DNA from: Streptococcus sp. HF-1907
Lineage (GTDB): Bacteria; Bacillota; Bacilli; Lactobacillales; Streptococcaceae
DNA length: 64,000 nt
Direction of reading: 5' to 3'
Assembly: GCF_015594605.1 (NCBI RefSeq)
Contig: NZ_JADNQT010000001.1
Coordinates: 248,001 to 312,000, forward strand
The translations under genes were made by a program, and so were the position numbers. Shown in pieces: positions 10,853-19,591 of the stretch (position 1 is its first letter; each line of letters starts with the position of its first letter). The notes under the pieces were generated by a model. It was not told the DNA's origin, did no database searches, and saw only the letters and a list, made by a program, of their open reading frames with translations.

Positions 10853-11713
10853 TTAGTATGTTCTTTCTTCTCCTTGGCTGGTCAGGATAATTGGACCATC
10901 TTTGGTGATAACAAATTGGTGTTCGTATTGGCATGACAAGCCCCCATCAAGCGTCTTATGAGCCCAACCAGTCTTCATGTCTGTGTCAATTTCCCATGTA
11001 CCAGTGTTAATCATTGGCTCAATAGTCAAGACCATACCTTCACGCAAGCGAAGTCCACGTCCAGCTGTCCCGTAGTGAGGCACCATTGGTTCTTCGTGCA
11101 TAGTTGGACCGACACCGTGTCCCACCAAGTCACGGACAACACCGTAACCACGACTTTCTGCATATTCTTGAATCGCTGCGCCAATATCACCAATACGATT
11201 GCCAATAACAGCTTTTTCGATACCGATGTACATGGCTTCGCGAGTCACTTCCATCAAGTCTTTGACTTCTTGTGAAACTTCACCAACAGCGTAAGCCCAG
11301 CAAGAATCTGCCAAACCACCAGTATAGCTATCAGTATATTTTTTAACTTGCGCAACATTGTCAAAATTCAATTTTGACACGTCTACAACAGATTTATCAA
11401 GCGGCTCACTCAAAACCATATCAACTTTCAACAAGTCACCATCTTTCAAGATGTAGTGACGTGGGAAAGCATGCGCTACTTCATCGTTCAACCCGCAACA
11501 AGTTGCATAAGGGTAGTCCATAACAGCACCATCAACACCAATTTGCAAGGGAAGAACATTAGCCTCTTTACAACGACGGCGAACATACTCTTCAACCTCC
11601 CACATATCCAAACCTGGTTTGATAAGGTCGCGAAGTCCGATATGAATACTGGCAAGGAAATCCCCTGCGCGATCCATAGCTTCGATTTCGCGTGCTGATT
11701 TCAATGTAATCAT
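10853..11713 (-). CDS. map: Methionine aminopeptidase, type I
   Basis: A 286-residue cytoplasmic enzyme that removes the initiator methionine. The five metal ligands of the family can be placed: Asp in VDMVLSEPLDKSVVD and DVS, His in GHGVGPTMHEEP, Glu in TIEPMINTG and the last Glu near EHQFVIT. Streptococcal MetAP is longer than the E. coli enzyme because of an insert in the middle (KSVVDVSKLNFDNVAQVK and the following residues), which is present here. It lies 27 bases after the CBS regulator and 1 base before yihY. Confidence 0.95.
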   Translation of the reverse strand: MITLKSAREIEAMDRAGDFLASIHIGLRDLIKPGLDMWEVEEYVRRRCKEANVLPLQIGVDGAVMDYPYATCCGLNDEVAHAFPRHYILKDGDLLKVDMVLSEPLDKSVVDVSKLNFDNVAQVKKYTDSYTGGLADSCWAYAVGEVSQEVKDLMEVTREAMYIGIEKAVIGNRIGDIGAAIQEYAESRGYGVVRDLVGHGVGPTMHEEPMVPHYGTAGRGLRLREGMVLTIEPMINTGTWEIDTDMKTGWAHKTLDGGLSCQYEHQFVITKDGPIILTSQGEERTY

Positions 11714-11740
11714 TTGTCTTTTTCTCCTCTAACTACTAAA

Positions 11741-13024
11741 CTAATTAATTTTAACTGTGACAACAGCTTTGACAATAACTTGTTGATCCAGACAGAACTC
11801 AAAATCAAGTGTGGCGCTCCGCCTTTTTTCCGAAATAACCCTCGGCTCAACCATGACCAAATCGTCAATTTGGACGGCTTGAAGAAAGTTGATCATCATC
11901 TGCTCAATCATGATATTTTTTTGATGCTTTTTGGTCAAAACGCGGATGCTAATTTCTTTGATAAATTCAGCTAAGACACCTTGGGCTAGGTTCCCGGCGT
12001 GGTCAATCATAGCTGGCTCAATTAAGAAGCAAAAATGACCTTCCTCGTACTGAAGATTGGCAAGAATCTGGTCACTATAGGTGTAAAGATCGGTCCGTTG
12101 TGTGTTTGACAGATTTTCCATGGCCTGACGACGTGTAATCACACCCAGTAACTCCCAATTTTCAGAAACGACAGGCATCATGTTCAAATCTTCAAAAATC
12201 ATCTTCTGGCTGATATTGGCAAGACTCATGCGAGGCTTAGCAACGATGATATTTTTAGACATCAACTGTTCAACACTAACATCATTTTCTTTGCCAACAA
12301 TGTCTTGCACACTGATGACACCAACCACAACATCGTCTTGATTGACAACTGGAAAACGAACATTTTTAGTTTGTTTAACCAAATTGTTAAAATCTTTAAC
12401 CGTTTCGGAAGCTATCAAAAAACCATAGTCTAATTTTGATTGATAAGCCTGCTCAACGGTCTTGAGGTCTGTTTTGATGCGGACATTTGACAGGGCATGA
12501 TTAATCATGGTAGCCACGGTAAAGGTGTCATAGTGAGTTACCATGACCGGAATCCTTTGATTGTTAGCCATACGGATAACCTTTTCTGATACTGTAAAAC
12601 CACCAGTAACTAGGATAGCATTACGATTTTCAAGCGCTAACAGCTGGATATTCTCACGATCACCAACAATCAGCAACCCACCTTTGATTAGGTAACGGCT
12701 GATATTTTGCCGTGTCATAGCTCCAATTGAGAACTTGCTAAACTCATGGCTTAGCCCTTCTGCCCCCGCCAAAACTTCCGAATCACTGATACGGGCAATC
12801 TCAGCATAGGTCAGTTTTTCAATATGAACTTTGGGCTTCTGCTCCACACGGACTGTTCCGCTCCGTGGGCGAGTCTCAACAATTCCTCGATTCTCAGCTT
12901 CTTTAATCGCACGATAAGCTGTTCCGTCACTAACATTGAGATGATTTGAAATGCTTCGAACACTAACACGCTTTCCAACAGCAAGATTCTCTAAATACTC
13001 TAAAATGTCTTGATGCTTACTCAT
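11741..13024 (-). CDS. HTH-DRTGG-CBS-hotdog regulator (YtoI-like)
   Basis: A 427-residue multidomain protein. Residues 1-60 form a GntR/DeoR-like winged helix (VRSISNHLNVSDGTAYRAIKEAENRGIVETRPRSGTV). About 70-185 is a DRTGG domain, about 190-310 a pair of CBS domains (VISVQDIVGKENDVSV, LLGVITRRQAMENL), and the C-terminus from about 325 resembles a thioesterase/hotdog domain. The same layout occurs in B. subtilis YtoI. CBS and DRTGG domains often bind adenine nucleotides, so a nucleotide-sensing regulator is likely, but its targets are unknown. It overlaps the GNAT gene by 8 bases. Confidence 0.8.
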   Translation of the reverse strand: MSKHQDILEYLENLAVGKRVSVRSISNHLNVSDGTAYRAIKEAENRGIVETRPRSGTVRVEQKPKVHIEKLTYAEIARISDSEVLAGAEGLSHEFSKFSIGAMTRQNISRYLIKGGLLIVGDRENIQLLALENRNAILVTGGFTVSEKVIRMANNQRIPVMVTHYDTFTVATMINHALSNVRIKTDLKTVEQAYQSKLDYGFLIASETVKDFNNLVKQTKNVRFPVVNQDDVVVGVISVQDIVGKENDVSVEQLMSKNIIVAKPRMSLANISQKMIFEDLNMMPVVSENWELLGVITRRQAMENLSNTQRTDLYTYSDQILANLQYEEGHFCFLIEPAMIDHAGNLAQGVLAEFIKEISIRVLTKKHQKNIMIEQMMINFLQAVQIDDLVMVEPRVISEKRRSATLDFEFCLDQQVIVKAVVTVKIN

Positions 13025-13571
13025 GGTTAAAAACCTCTCGTGTCATTAAATAGTCGCGGTAATCTCTCATTTTTCGAGTGTAGCGGTCGCTCCCCTTGAA
13101 TTGACGTTTCAGTTGAAAGCCCACTTTTTCAGCCACTCTCTGGCTAGCTCGGTTTTCTTGATGTGTCAATAAATGCAACGAGGACAGACCAACCTCTCGA
13201 AAAGCAAAATCAGCTACCGTTTTTAGACAAGCTGTCATCAATCCCTTTCCCCAATAATCTTGGTGTAAGAAATAACCGATCTCAGCACTTGCCTCCACCA
13301 GACGAAGATTTTCCAGACGAATAGAGCCAATCATTTTTCCTGTTGATTTTTCCTCAATCGCCCACACACCCAAAGGCTCTTTCATAAAATAATGAACCAT
13401 TAAGAAGTCACTTTCTTGGCGATTGACCTGCGGTGGGAAGATGAAGGTCGTGTTAGTTTGCTTTGAAGCTATTTCCCAAAAATCATGGCTGTCCTTCATT
13501 GCGAAAGGTCGTAACCAAAGGGTGTCCAGTTCAATAACAGAACACCTTGCTAAACGAGTCCAAATATCCAT
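13017..13571 (-). CDS. GNAT-family N-acetyltransferase (RimJ-like)
   Basis: A 184-residue acetyltransferase of the RimJ/RimL type. Typical features are IGSIRLENLRLVEASAEIGYFLHQDYWGKG, the acetyl-CoA loop that follows, and HQENRASQRVAEKVGF near the C-terminus. The open frame runs 13 codons further upstream, but those codons contain the promoter; the ATG at 13569-13571 (MDIWTRLARCSVIEL) lies exactly 6 bases after an extended -10. The substrate cannot be told. It leads the operon with the CBS regulator, map and yihY. Confidence 0.82.
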   Translation of the reverse strand: MDIWTRLARCSVIELDTLWLRPFAMKDSHDFWEIASKQTNTTFIFPPQVNRQESDFLMVHYFMKEPLGVWAIEEKSTGKMIGSIRLENLRLVEASAEIGYFLHQDYWGKGLMTACLKTVADFAFREVGLSSLHLLTHQENRASQRVAEKVGFQLKRQFKGSDRYTRKMRDYRDYLMTREVFNHE

Positions 13572-13606
13572 GACATCATTATACCACAAGGCTGGACATT
13601 TGCCTA
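13572..13606 (-). promoter_or_regulatory. Promoter of the GNAT-map operon, probable leaderless start
   Basis: TATAAT at 13578-13583 with TGG before it, and TAGGCA (13601-13606) 17 bases upstream. Six bases lie between the -10 and the ATG, with no Shine-Dalgarno sequence. Confidence 0.72.
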
Positions 13607-13631
13607 ACAACAGTCAAACTGAACGATAGAA

Positions 13632-13666
13632 TAGGGATTGAGACAGATGCCCAACCCCTACTTTTT
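13632..13666. terminator. Hairpin after murA
   Basis: TAGGGATTGAG (13632-13642) pairs along its whole length with CCCAACCCCTA (13650-13660), counting G-U pairs. The T run (CTTTTT) is on the plus strand, so it is a poorer terminator for murA on the minus strand, but no other candidate is present. Confidence 0.5.
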
Positions 13667-14924
13667 AATCATTGACTAATTCGATATCAGCACCTAGAGC
13701 TGTTAATTTCTCGATAATATTTGAGTATCCACGTAAGATAAATTCGATATTTGTAATTTCTGTGCGACCTTTGGCCATCAAACCAGCGATTACTAGCGCA
13801 GCGCCAGCTCGTAAATCAGAAGCTTTAACAGGTACTCCCGTCAATTCATTTGGTCCTTGATAGACGATTTGTCCACCGAGCGCAGAAATTTCAGCTCCCA
13901 TACGCGCAAGTTCTGGCACATGGTTCACACGTTTTTCATAAATAGTATCAACAATACTTCCACGACCTTTGGCTGTCAAAAGTAATGGGGTGATTGGTTG
14001 CTGCAAATCAGTTGCAAAACCTGGGTAAGGTGATGTTTTGATGGAAACGGCCTTAAGCTCTCCTTGCTTTTCCACAAAAATCGCATCTTCTTCGACCGTC
14101 ATACGAACACCCATCTCTTCAAGTTTAGCAATGTAGCTATCTAAATGTTCATAAAGCACATTAGTCACTTTGACACCTTCACCGATAGCGGCCGCCATTG
14201 CAATGTAAGTCCCAGCCTCAATGCGGTCAGGAATCACCTGATGACGAGTACCCTTCAAGGTTTCAACACCATCAATCGTGATAATATCTGTTCCAGCTCC
14301 ACGAATGTGAGCTCCCATATTATTCAAAAGCGTAGCCACATCAATAATCTCAGGTTCACGCGCAGCATTTTCAATCACTGTACGACCTTTGGCTTTCGCA
14401 GCAGCAATCATAGTATTGATTGTCGCACCAACGCTCACGGTATCCATATAAATATGTGCTCCGTAAATAGGCTGACCATCCGTTGCCAAGCGCATTGACT
14501 CACCTTCATAAGAAACACTTGCCCCCATCGCTTCAAAGGCTTTCAAGTGTAAGTCAATTGGACGAGGTCCGAGGTCACAGCCACCAGGTAAACCGACTGT
14601 CGCTTCGCCAAATCGCCCAAGCAGACTACCGTAAAAATAATAGGACGCACGAAGACTATTGATTTTGCCGTAAGGCATTGGAATATTTTTGACACCACGT
14701 GGGTCAATTTCAAGGGTTTCACCATCACGTTTAACGCTGGCACCCATAATTTCCATGATATCAATCAAACTATCGACATCTGAAATAGCGGGTACACCAT
14801 CCAAAGTAACGATGTCATCTGCCAAAATAATCGCAGGAATCAAGGCAACGACACTGTTTTTTGCTCCAGATACTGCAACTTCACCTGATAGTGGTTTGCC
14901 ACCATTTATAACAATTTTACGCAT
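13665..14924 (-). CDS. murA: UDP-N-acetylglucosamine 1-carboxyvinyltransferase
   Basis: A 419-residue enzyme for the first committed step of peptidoglycan synthesis, adding enolpyruvate to UDP-GlcNAc. The N-terminus [15 protein letters not shown] is typical, and the active-site loop [10 protein letters not shown] carries the catalytic, fosfomycin-target Cys at residue 116. Streptococci have two paralogues (MurA and MurZ); I cannot tell which one this is from the sequence alone. It is transcribed by itself from a strong promoter at 14963-14991. Confidence 0.94.
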   Translation of the reverse strand: MRKIVINGGKPLSGEVAVSGAKNSVVALIPAIILADDIVTLDGVPAISDVDSLIDIMEIMGASVKRDGETLEIDPRGVKNIPMPYGKINSLRASYYFYGSLLGRFGEATVGLPGGCDLGPRPIDLHLKAFEAMGASVSYEGESMRLATDGQPIYGAHIYMDTVSVGATINTMIAAAKAKGRTVIENAAREPEIIDVATLLNNMGAHIRGAGTDIITIDGVETLKGTRHQVIPDRIEAGTYIAMAAAIGEGVKVTNVLYEHLDSYIAKLEEMGVRMTVEEDAIFVEKQGELKAVSIKTSPYPGFATDLQQPITPLLLTAKGRGSIVDTIYEKRVNHVPELARMGAEISALGGQIVYQGPNELTGVPVKASDLRAGAALVIAGLMAKGRTEITNIEFILRGYSNIIEKLTALGADIELVND

Positions 14925-14962
14925 ACATTCAATACTTTCTTTTACTAGAATTCAACCTTTTT

Positions 14963-14991
14963 ATTTTACCATAAGACTAGCAGATTGACAA
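14963..14991 (-). promoter_or_regulatory. murA promoter
   Basis: TTGTCA (14986-14991), a 17-base spacer ending in TGG, and TAAAAT (14963-14968). A normal leader of about 35 bases follows. Confidence 0.8.
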
Positions 14992-14996
14992 ATATA

Positions 14997-15150
14997 AGCT
15001 CTATAATTTCTGTGGTGGGTAAATCCACCACAGAGATTATAGAGCTTTTTCAGTATATCAAAAAAGCACCATAAGACTTATAATGAAAAGCAACCAAACC
15101 ATCATTAGGAAGACCTTATGGAACAACTTAAGAATACCACAGACATCACT
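14997..15150 (+). mobile_element. Remnant of the left end of an ISL3-family insertion sequence
   Basis: A 22-bp inverted repeat with one mismatch (from AGCTCTATAAT at about 15000 to ATTATAGAGCT ending near 15049) with a GTAAAT loop and a T run resembles the terminator-like hairpin at the end of streptococcal ISL3-type elements. It is followed by AGGAAGACCTT and an ATG at 15118 opening with MEQLKNTTD, which looks like the start of an ISL3 transposase. The frame then loses resemblance and runs into the metK terminator. No right end is visible. The family call is from memory. Confidence 0.5.
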
Positions 15151-15175
15151 ATTGACCAAAAATTTACTACGATAG

Positions 15176-15204
15176 ACAAAAAAGAAGCACCAAAATGGCA
15201 CTTC
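15176..15204 (-). terminator. metK terminator
   Basis: On the minus strand GAAGTGCC pairs with GGTGCTTC (two G-U pairs) around ATTTT, followed by six T residues. It lies right after the metK stop and borders the IS remnant. Confidence 0.8.
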
Positions 15205-15210
15205 GGTAAT

Positions 15211-16401
15211 TTATTTCACTGCTTCTTTCAAAGCATCAATTTTATCTGTTTTTTCCCATGGAAGGTCGATATCAGTACGCCCCATGTGACCATAAGCAGC
15301 TGTCTGACGATAAATCGGACGTTTAAGGTCAAGCATTTGGATAATACCAGCTGGGCGGAGGTCAAATACTTTACGAGCTGCCGCTTCTAATTTACTTTCA
15401 TCTACTGTGCTAGTACCGAATGTATCAACGCGAACAGAAACAGGCTGGGCAACACCAATAGCGTAAGCTAACTGTACTTCAGCTTTCTTAGCTAGGCCAG
15501 CTGCCACGATATTTTTCGCAATGTAGCGCGCAGCGTATGATGCCGAACGGTCAACCTTGGTGGCATCCTTACCAGAGAAGGCACCACCACCGTGGCGAGC
15601 GTAACCACCGTAAGTGTCAACGATAATCTTACGACCAGTCAAACCAGAATCCCCTTGAGGCCCACCGATAACAAAGCGACCAGTCGGATTGATGAAGAAC
15701 TTAGTTCTATCATCCAAATACTCAACTGGAATAACAGCTTTGATGACTTTATTAATCACATCTTCATGGATTTGCTCATTGCTTGCTTCTGGATCATGTT
15801 GAGTTGAAATAACGACTGTATCTACACGAACGGGCTTGTCGTTCTCATCGTATTCAACGGTCACTTGAGATTTAGCATCTGGACGCAGGTAGGCAATCTC
15901 TCCAGCCTTACGTAAATCAGCCAATTTCTTCACCAATTTATGAGAAAGTGAGATCGGCAGTGGCATCAGTTCAGGCGTTTCGTCAATAGCAAAGCCGAAC
16001 ATGAGACCTTGGTCACCCGCACCAATTAAGTCCAGTGGATCTTGGTCCGCATTACCGCGTACTTCCAGAGCTTCGTTAACCCCTTGAGCGATATCGGGCG
16101 ACTGCTCAACAAGTGACGGATGAACTCCGACTGACTCAGCTGAAAAGCCATACTCAGCTTTATCATAACCGATTTCTGCAATGGTGTCACGTACCACTCG
16201 GTTAATGTCCACATAAGCTGTGGTGGAAATTTCACCAAAAACATGAACGGAACCTGTATAAACAGCCGTTTCAGCAGCAACGTGTGCTTCTGGATCTTGG
16301 TCTAAAATAGCATCCAAGATAGCATCTGAAATTTGGTCTGCAATCTTATCTGGGTGCCCCTCAGATACAGATTCAGACGTGAAAAGTTTACGTTCTGACA
16401 T
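15211..16401 (-). CDS. metK: S-adenosylmethionine synthetase
   Basis: A 396-residue enzyme that makes SAM from methionine and ATP. The motifs [14 protein letters not shown] (start of the N-terminal domain), [10 protein letters not shown] and the P-loop-like [16 protein letters not shown] are all present, and length is normal. The start codon lies 8 bases after a run of six G residues that acts as the ribosome site and as the switching strand of the SAM-III riboswitch upstream. It is monocistronic, with its own terminator. SAM made here feeds methylation, including the TrmR-like enzyme in this window. Confidence 0.97.
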   Translation of the reverse strand: MSERKLFTSESVSEGHPDKIADQISDAILDAILDQDPEAHVAAETAVYTGSVHVFGEISTTAYVDINRVVRDTIAEIGYDKAEYGFSAESVGVHPSLVEQSPDIAQGVNEALEVRGNADQDPLDLIGAGDQGLMFGFAIDETPELMPLPISLSHKLVKKLADLRKAGEIAYLRPDAKSQVTVEYDENDKPVRVDTVVISTQHDPEASNEQIHEDVINKVIKAVIPVEYLDDRTKFFINPTGRFVIGGPQGDSGLTGRKIIVDTYGGYARHGGGAFSGKDATKVDRSASYAARYIAKNIVAAGLAKKAEVQLAYAIGVAQPVSVRVDTFGTSTVDESKLEAAARKVFDLRPAGIIQMLDLKRPIYRQTAAYGHMGRTDIDLPWEKTDKIDALKEAVK

Positions 16402-16409
16402 AAAAATGT

Positions 16410-16630
16410 CCCCCCTTAAAATTAAATTGTGTCAACTTACCGTACCTATTAAATAATTAAGAGAGGTTACGACGATTTCTGGGCAAATCGATTATATTTG
16501 CCTAGGAATCTAGTAAGTCGACTAGCCAAGGCCCATAGGGCTTGGCGTCTCATAAGGAGCAACTTTAGTTACCTTTATGAGTGTCGAGTTACAAAGAACT
16601 GACCTTTCGGCCACCTTTTCGGGACTCATG
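16410..16630 (-). promoter_or_regulatory. SAM-III (S-MK box) riboswitch before metK, with a long insert
   Basis: The core is recognisable on the minus strand: GTCCCGAAAAGG, TGGCCGAAAGGTCA, then TTCTTTGTAAC (GTAAC at 16588-16592). The anti-ribosome-site element GTCCC can pair with GGGAC of the metK ribosome site (G run 16410-16415). Compact S-MK boxes have only a short linker between these two parts; here about 170 bases intervene and contain at least three stems (CTCATAA..TTATGAG, GCCAAGCCC..GGGCCTTGGC, GGCAAAT..ATTTGCC). SAM binding should hide the ribosome site and stop translation. Confidence 0.88.
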
Positions 16631-16636
16631 GGATTT

Positions 16637-16642
16637 ATTGTA
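16637..16642 (-). promoter_or_regulatory. metK promoter (-10)
   Basis: TACAAT with TGG before it forms an extended -10; the -35 is poor. The transcript would begin near 16630, immediately before the S-MK core. Confidence 0.6.
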
Positions 16643-16716
16643 CCATTTTTCAGATTATAAGGAAACTCCCTACAAAGATATTATGGATTATTTTAGAATT
16701 TTCTGCGCATTTGTAT

Positions 16717-16728
16717 TATACTAGTGCT
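16717..16728 (+). promoter_or_regulatory. birA promoter (-10), probable leaderless start
   Basis: TATACT at 16717-16722 is followed by exactly 6 bases (AGTGCT) and then the birA ATG. There is no Shine-Dalgarno sequence and no clear -35. Confidence 0.6.
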
Positions 16729-17664
16729 ATGACTACATACGAAAAGATTTATCTATTGCTACAAGAAAACGGAGATTTTATGAGTGGCGAAGCTATTGCC
16801 AAACGTCTAGAAATCTCGCGAACAGCAGTTTGGAAAGGAATCAAAACACTTGAGAGCAAAGGACTCACCATTCAATCAGTCAAAACTCGTGGTTATAAAC
16901 TGCTGAAGGGAGATTTACTACTGCCAGAATTTCTGAGTCAGGAACTAGGGATTACTGTGACTTTTAACCCCGATAGTCAATCAACTCAAACAGATGCCAA
17001 GAATGGTATGGAAAAAGGACTGGAGTCGCCCCATCTCTATCTGGCGAACCAGCAGACGGCTGCCAAGGGGCGGTTTAACCGTAACTTTTTCACCAGTCCA
17101 CAAGGTGGCATCTACATGTCACTCCACTTCAAACCACAGGTGACTGTAACCGAGCTGCCGCCTTATACTGTTATGGTCGCTTCAAGCATCGTTAAGGCTA
17201 TTTCGCGCCTTACGGGCATTGAAACTGAAATTAAGTGGGTTAACGATATTTACCTTGATAATCGCAAAGTTGCTGGTATTTTGACTGAGGCTGTCGCTTC
17301 GGTAGAAAGCGGCTTAGTGACCGATGTCATCATCGGAGTCGGTATAAATTTCCAAATTGAGCAGTTTCCTGAAACATTGCAGAGCAAGGCGACCAGTTTA
17401 TTCTCTGAAAAAGCAAGCATCACACGTAACCAGCTCATTGCCGAAATCTGGAAACTTTTTTTGACCATTCCAGAAAAAGATCTCGTTAAGGTCTATAAAG
17501 AAAAATCACTTGTTCTCGATAAACAAGTGACCTTTGTGGAAAATGGTATTGAAATGACCGGCACTGCTACAGATATCACAGACCAAGGGCATCTCATTGT
17601 TCGTTTAGAAAACGGACGAGAAAAAATTCTTAGAAGTGGCGAAGTCAGTCTTTCTTCTTGGTAG
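16729..17664 (+). CDS. birA: Biotin--[acetyl-CoA-carboxylase] ligase / biotin repressor BirA
   Basis: A 311-residue bifunctional protein. Residues 1-65 form a winged helix (GEAIAKRLEISRTAVWKGIKTLESKG, TRGYKLL); the ligase domain follows with TSPQGGIYMSLHFKP, IKWVNDIYLDNRKVAGILTE and a C-terminal SH3-like part. It activates biotin and attaches it to carboxylases. The start is the ATG at 16729, not the in-frame TTG 6 codons earlier, which is inside the promoter. The biotinyl-AMP loop reads AAKGRFNRNF where the textbook motif is GRGRRGR; the final Gly is Asn here. Its 3' end overlaps the convergent DUF3272 gene by 20 bases. Confidence 0.92.
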   Translation: MTTYEKIYLLLQENGDFMSGEAIAKRLEISRTAVWKGIKTLESKGLTIQSVKTRGYKLLKGDLLLPEFLSQELGITVTFNPDSQSTQTDAKNGMEKGLESPHLYLANQQTAAKGRFNRNFFTSPQGGIYMSLHFKPQVTVTELPPYTVMVASSIVKAISRLTGIETEIKWVNDIYLDNRKVAGILTEAVASVESGLVTDVIIGVGINFQIEQFPETLQSKATSLFSEKASITRNQLIAEIWKLFLTIPEKDLVKVYKEKSLVLDKQVTFVENGIEMTGTATDITDQGHLIVRLENGREKILRSGEVSLSSW

Positions 17665-17839
17665 CATCAATAATCGCTTTGGTAAAACGAGAAACCAGCC
17701 AAACGCGACGGAGATCACGGTAAAGTAAAATCCCCCAGATTACCGCAAAAATATAGTCTCCCGACATAATTGAATCATTAAAAAAATAAGTTTCAAAGGC
17801 ACACAAAAAGGTCACAAAAATAAATTGACGAATGTTCAT
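17645..17839 (-). CDS. Small DUF3272-type membrane protein
   Basis: A 64-residue protein with two hydrophobic segments (residues 4-20, 28-41) and a basic C-terminus (LVSRFTKAIIDATKKKD). It resembles the short streptococcal family DUF3272, whose function is unknown. An extended -10 (TGATATAAT) ends 6 bases before the ATG and no Shine-Dalgarno sequence is present, so a leaderless transcript is likely. It overlaps the end of birA on the other strand by 20 bases. Confidence 0.75.
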   Translation of the reverse strand: MNIRQFIFVTFLCAFETYFFNDSIMSGDYIFAVIWGILLYRDLRRVWLVSRFTKAIIDATKKKD

Positions 17840-17854
17840 AGTTTTATTATATCA
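17840..17854 (-). promoter_or_regulatory. Promoter of the DUF3272 gene, probable leaderless start
   Basis: TATAAT at 17846-17851 with TGA before it; six bases (AAAACT) then ATG. No -35 at 17 bases. Confidence 0.68.
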
Positions 17855-17875
17855 AATTTTCAAGGTTTAGCGGTG

Positions 17876-17911
17876 AAATAAGGTTGGGCGAATGGTCCAA
17901 CCTTATTTTTA
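17876..17911. terminator. Bidirectional terminator after dnaX
   Basis: AAATAAGGTTGG and CCAACCTTATTT pair perfectly around GCGAATGGT. The T run is best on the plus strand, but A-rich pairs also give a T-rich end on the minus strand for dnaX. Confidence 0.7.
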
Positions 17912-17923
17912 TCAAATCACTCA

Positions 17924-19591
17924 CTAATCATCAAGGATTTCCATTTTTTCAGCTAAAAAGCTAAATTGAGCAGGGACTTCTGGTTCTTTTTTAGGAGTTT
18001 CTTCTGGTTCTTGCTTTTGAGCTTTCAATTTTTGCGCAAATTCGGTACGTAATTGATTGAAATCAACTCTTGGCACTGCAAGAATATTGGGTGAAAAACC
18101 TGCTGCCTTGCTCATAATATTACCAAACATAGCATTCAAATCGGTACGTTTCATGGCTTGTTCAGCATTGAAAGCAGCATCAAAGGCAAGGATGGCATTT
18201 TCGCTATTAGCTAAAACTGGTTCAGAGCCCAGTAAAAGTGCTCGATCTTGGGCTGAAATGCTGTCTAAAATTTCATTCCAAGCGCCCTTGAGAGCATCCA
18301 AGTATTCACGCGAGCGCTGGCTGTCCACCACTGTTTCTTCCATGATAGTCAGAATCTTCACCCGATCAACTTTGAATTTAACTTGTGATTTTGTTTTGAC
18401 AACTTTTGTTTGATTGTTGGCTAGACCATTTGAAACTTTTGTTAGAGCCTGTTTTAAATCTTTGATTTCTTGCTTTAAGGCTGCAATTTCTTGGGCAATA
18501 TTATCTGGTAATTCATGGCTAACAGTCTCCGACATTTCAGCTAACTGAATGGTCAACATTTCAGCATAGATTTTAGGTTGGCTGCCATTTTTGATTTCGG
18601 GTAAAACGGTCGTCACCTTATCAATCATTTGGAATAATTTTTCCTGACTGACTGACAGATTAGCACTGAATAAATCACTAGAGTGCGTATTTTTACCGCC
18701 AGCCTGAACAATCAATAAATCACGCAAATAGGTCAATAAATCCGTCGCAAAACGGCTCATGCTTTTTCCGCTGTCAAAGATTGTTCCGAGATTAGCCAGA
18801 GCATCTGACACTTTTTGCGCCAGCACATTGGCCACAAAATTGTCCAAAGCAACTAGAGAAATGCTTCCTGTAATCTCCTCGGCAATCGTCAGGGAAACAC
18901 GGTTATCGCGCGTCAGACTCAGTGCCTGATCCAAGATAGAGAGGGCATCGCGCATGCCACCTTCCGCACGACGAGCAATCAAGGATAGGGCATCCGTCTC
19001 GTAGACAATTCCTTCCTTGTCCAAAATATTTGCCAAGTGGTTCTGAATAGCTACCAGCTTAATCGCTTTGAACTCAAATCTCTGGACACGCGACAAAATC
19101 GTCGCTGGAATCTTGTGCAATTCCGTGGTCGCTAGGATGAAAACAACATTTTCGGTTGGCTCTTCCAGAGTCTTCAAAAGCGCATTGAAGGCTCCAGTTG
19201 ACAGCATATGAACTTCGTCGATGATATAAACCTTGTAGGTTGCACGGCTGGGCGCATAGGTTGATTTATCACGAATATCACGGATTTCATCAACACCATT
19301 ATTTGACGCCGCGTCAATTTCGATGACATCCTCAAGGCTACCATTGGTGATGTCTCGGCAAATATCACAGTGATTACAAGGTTCTCCGTCCACCTGATTA
19401 GGGCAGTTCATGGCTTTGGCAAAAATCTTAGCTGCGCTGGTTTTCCCAGTCCCACGTGGTCCGGAGAATAAATAAGCGTGACTAATTTTATTGTTGGCGA
19501 CAGCTTGCTTGAGAGTCGTTGAAATGACTTCCTGACCAACCATCTCATCAAAAGTTTGACTTCGGTATTTTCGATAAAGGGCTTGATACAT
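17924..19591 (-). CDS. dnaX: DNA polymerase III subunit gamma/tau
   Basis: A 555-residue clamp-loader ATPase. The Walker A motif GPRGTGKTSAAK is near residue 44, followed by the zinc-binding Cys cluster CPNQVDGEPCNHCDIC, Walker B DEVHML and the SRC-like motif ILSRVQRFEF. The C-terminal third holds an acidic, Lys-rich, less conserved part that contacts the polymerase. The start codon overlaps the msrC stop by one base (TAATG), so msrC-dnaX is one operon. I saw no clear slippery A run that would produce a short gamma form. Confidence 0.95.
   Translation of the reverse strand: MYQALYRKYRSQTFDEMVGQEVISTTLKQAVANNKISHAYLFSGPRGTGKTSAAKIFAKAMNCPNQVDGEPCNHCDICRDITNGSLEDVIEIDAASNNGVDEIRDIRDKSTYAPSRATYKVYIIDEVHMLSTGAFNALLKTLEEPTENVVFILATTELHKIPATILSRVQRFEFKAIKLVAIQNHLANILDKEGIVYETDALSLIARRAEGGMRDALSILDQALSLTRDNRVSLTIAEEITGSISLVALDNFVANVLAQKVSDALANLGTIFDSGKSMSRFATDLLTYLRDLLIVQAGGKNTHSSDLFSANLSVSQEKLFQMIDKVTTVLPEIKNGSQPKIYAEMLTIQLAEMSETVSHELPDNIAQEIAALKQEIKDLKQALTKVSNGLANNQTKVVKTKSQVKFKVDRVKILTIMEETVVDSQRSREYLDALKGAWNEILDSISAQDRALLLGSEPVLANSENAILAFDAAFNAEQAMKRTDLNAMFGNIMSKAAGFSPNILAVPRVDFNQLRTEFAQKLKAQKQEPEETPKKEPEVPAQFSFLAEKMEILDD

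Noticed and set aside
15118-15390. A 90-codon plus-strand frame starting MEQLKNTT.
   Set aside because: Only the first few residues resemble a transposase; the rest is antisense to metK and its terminator.
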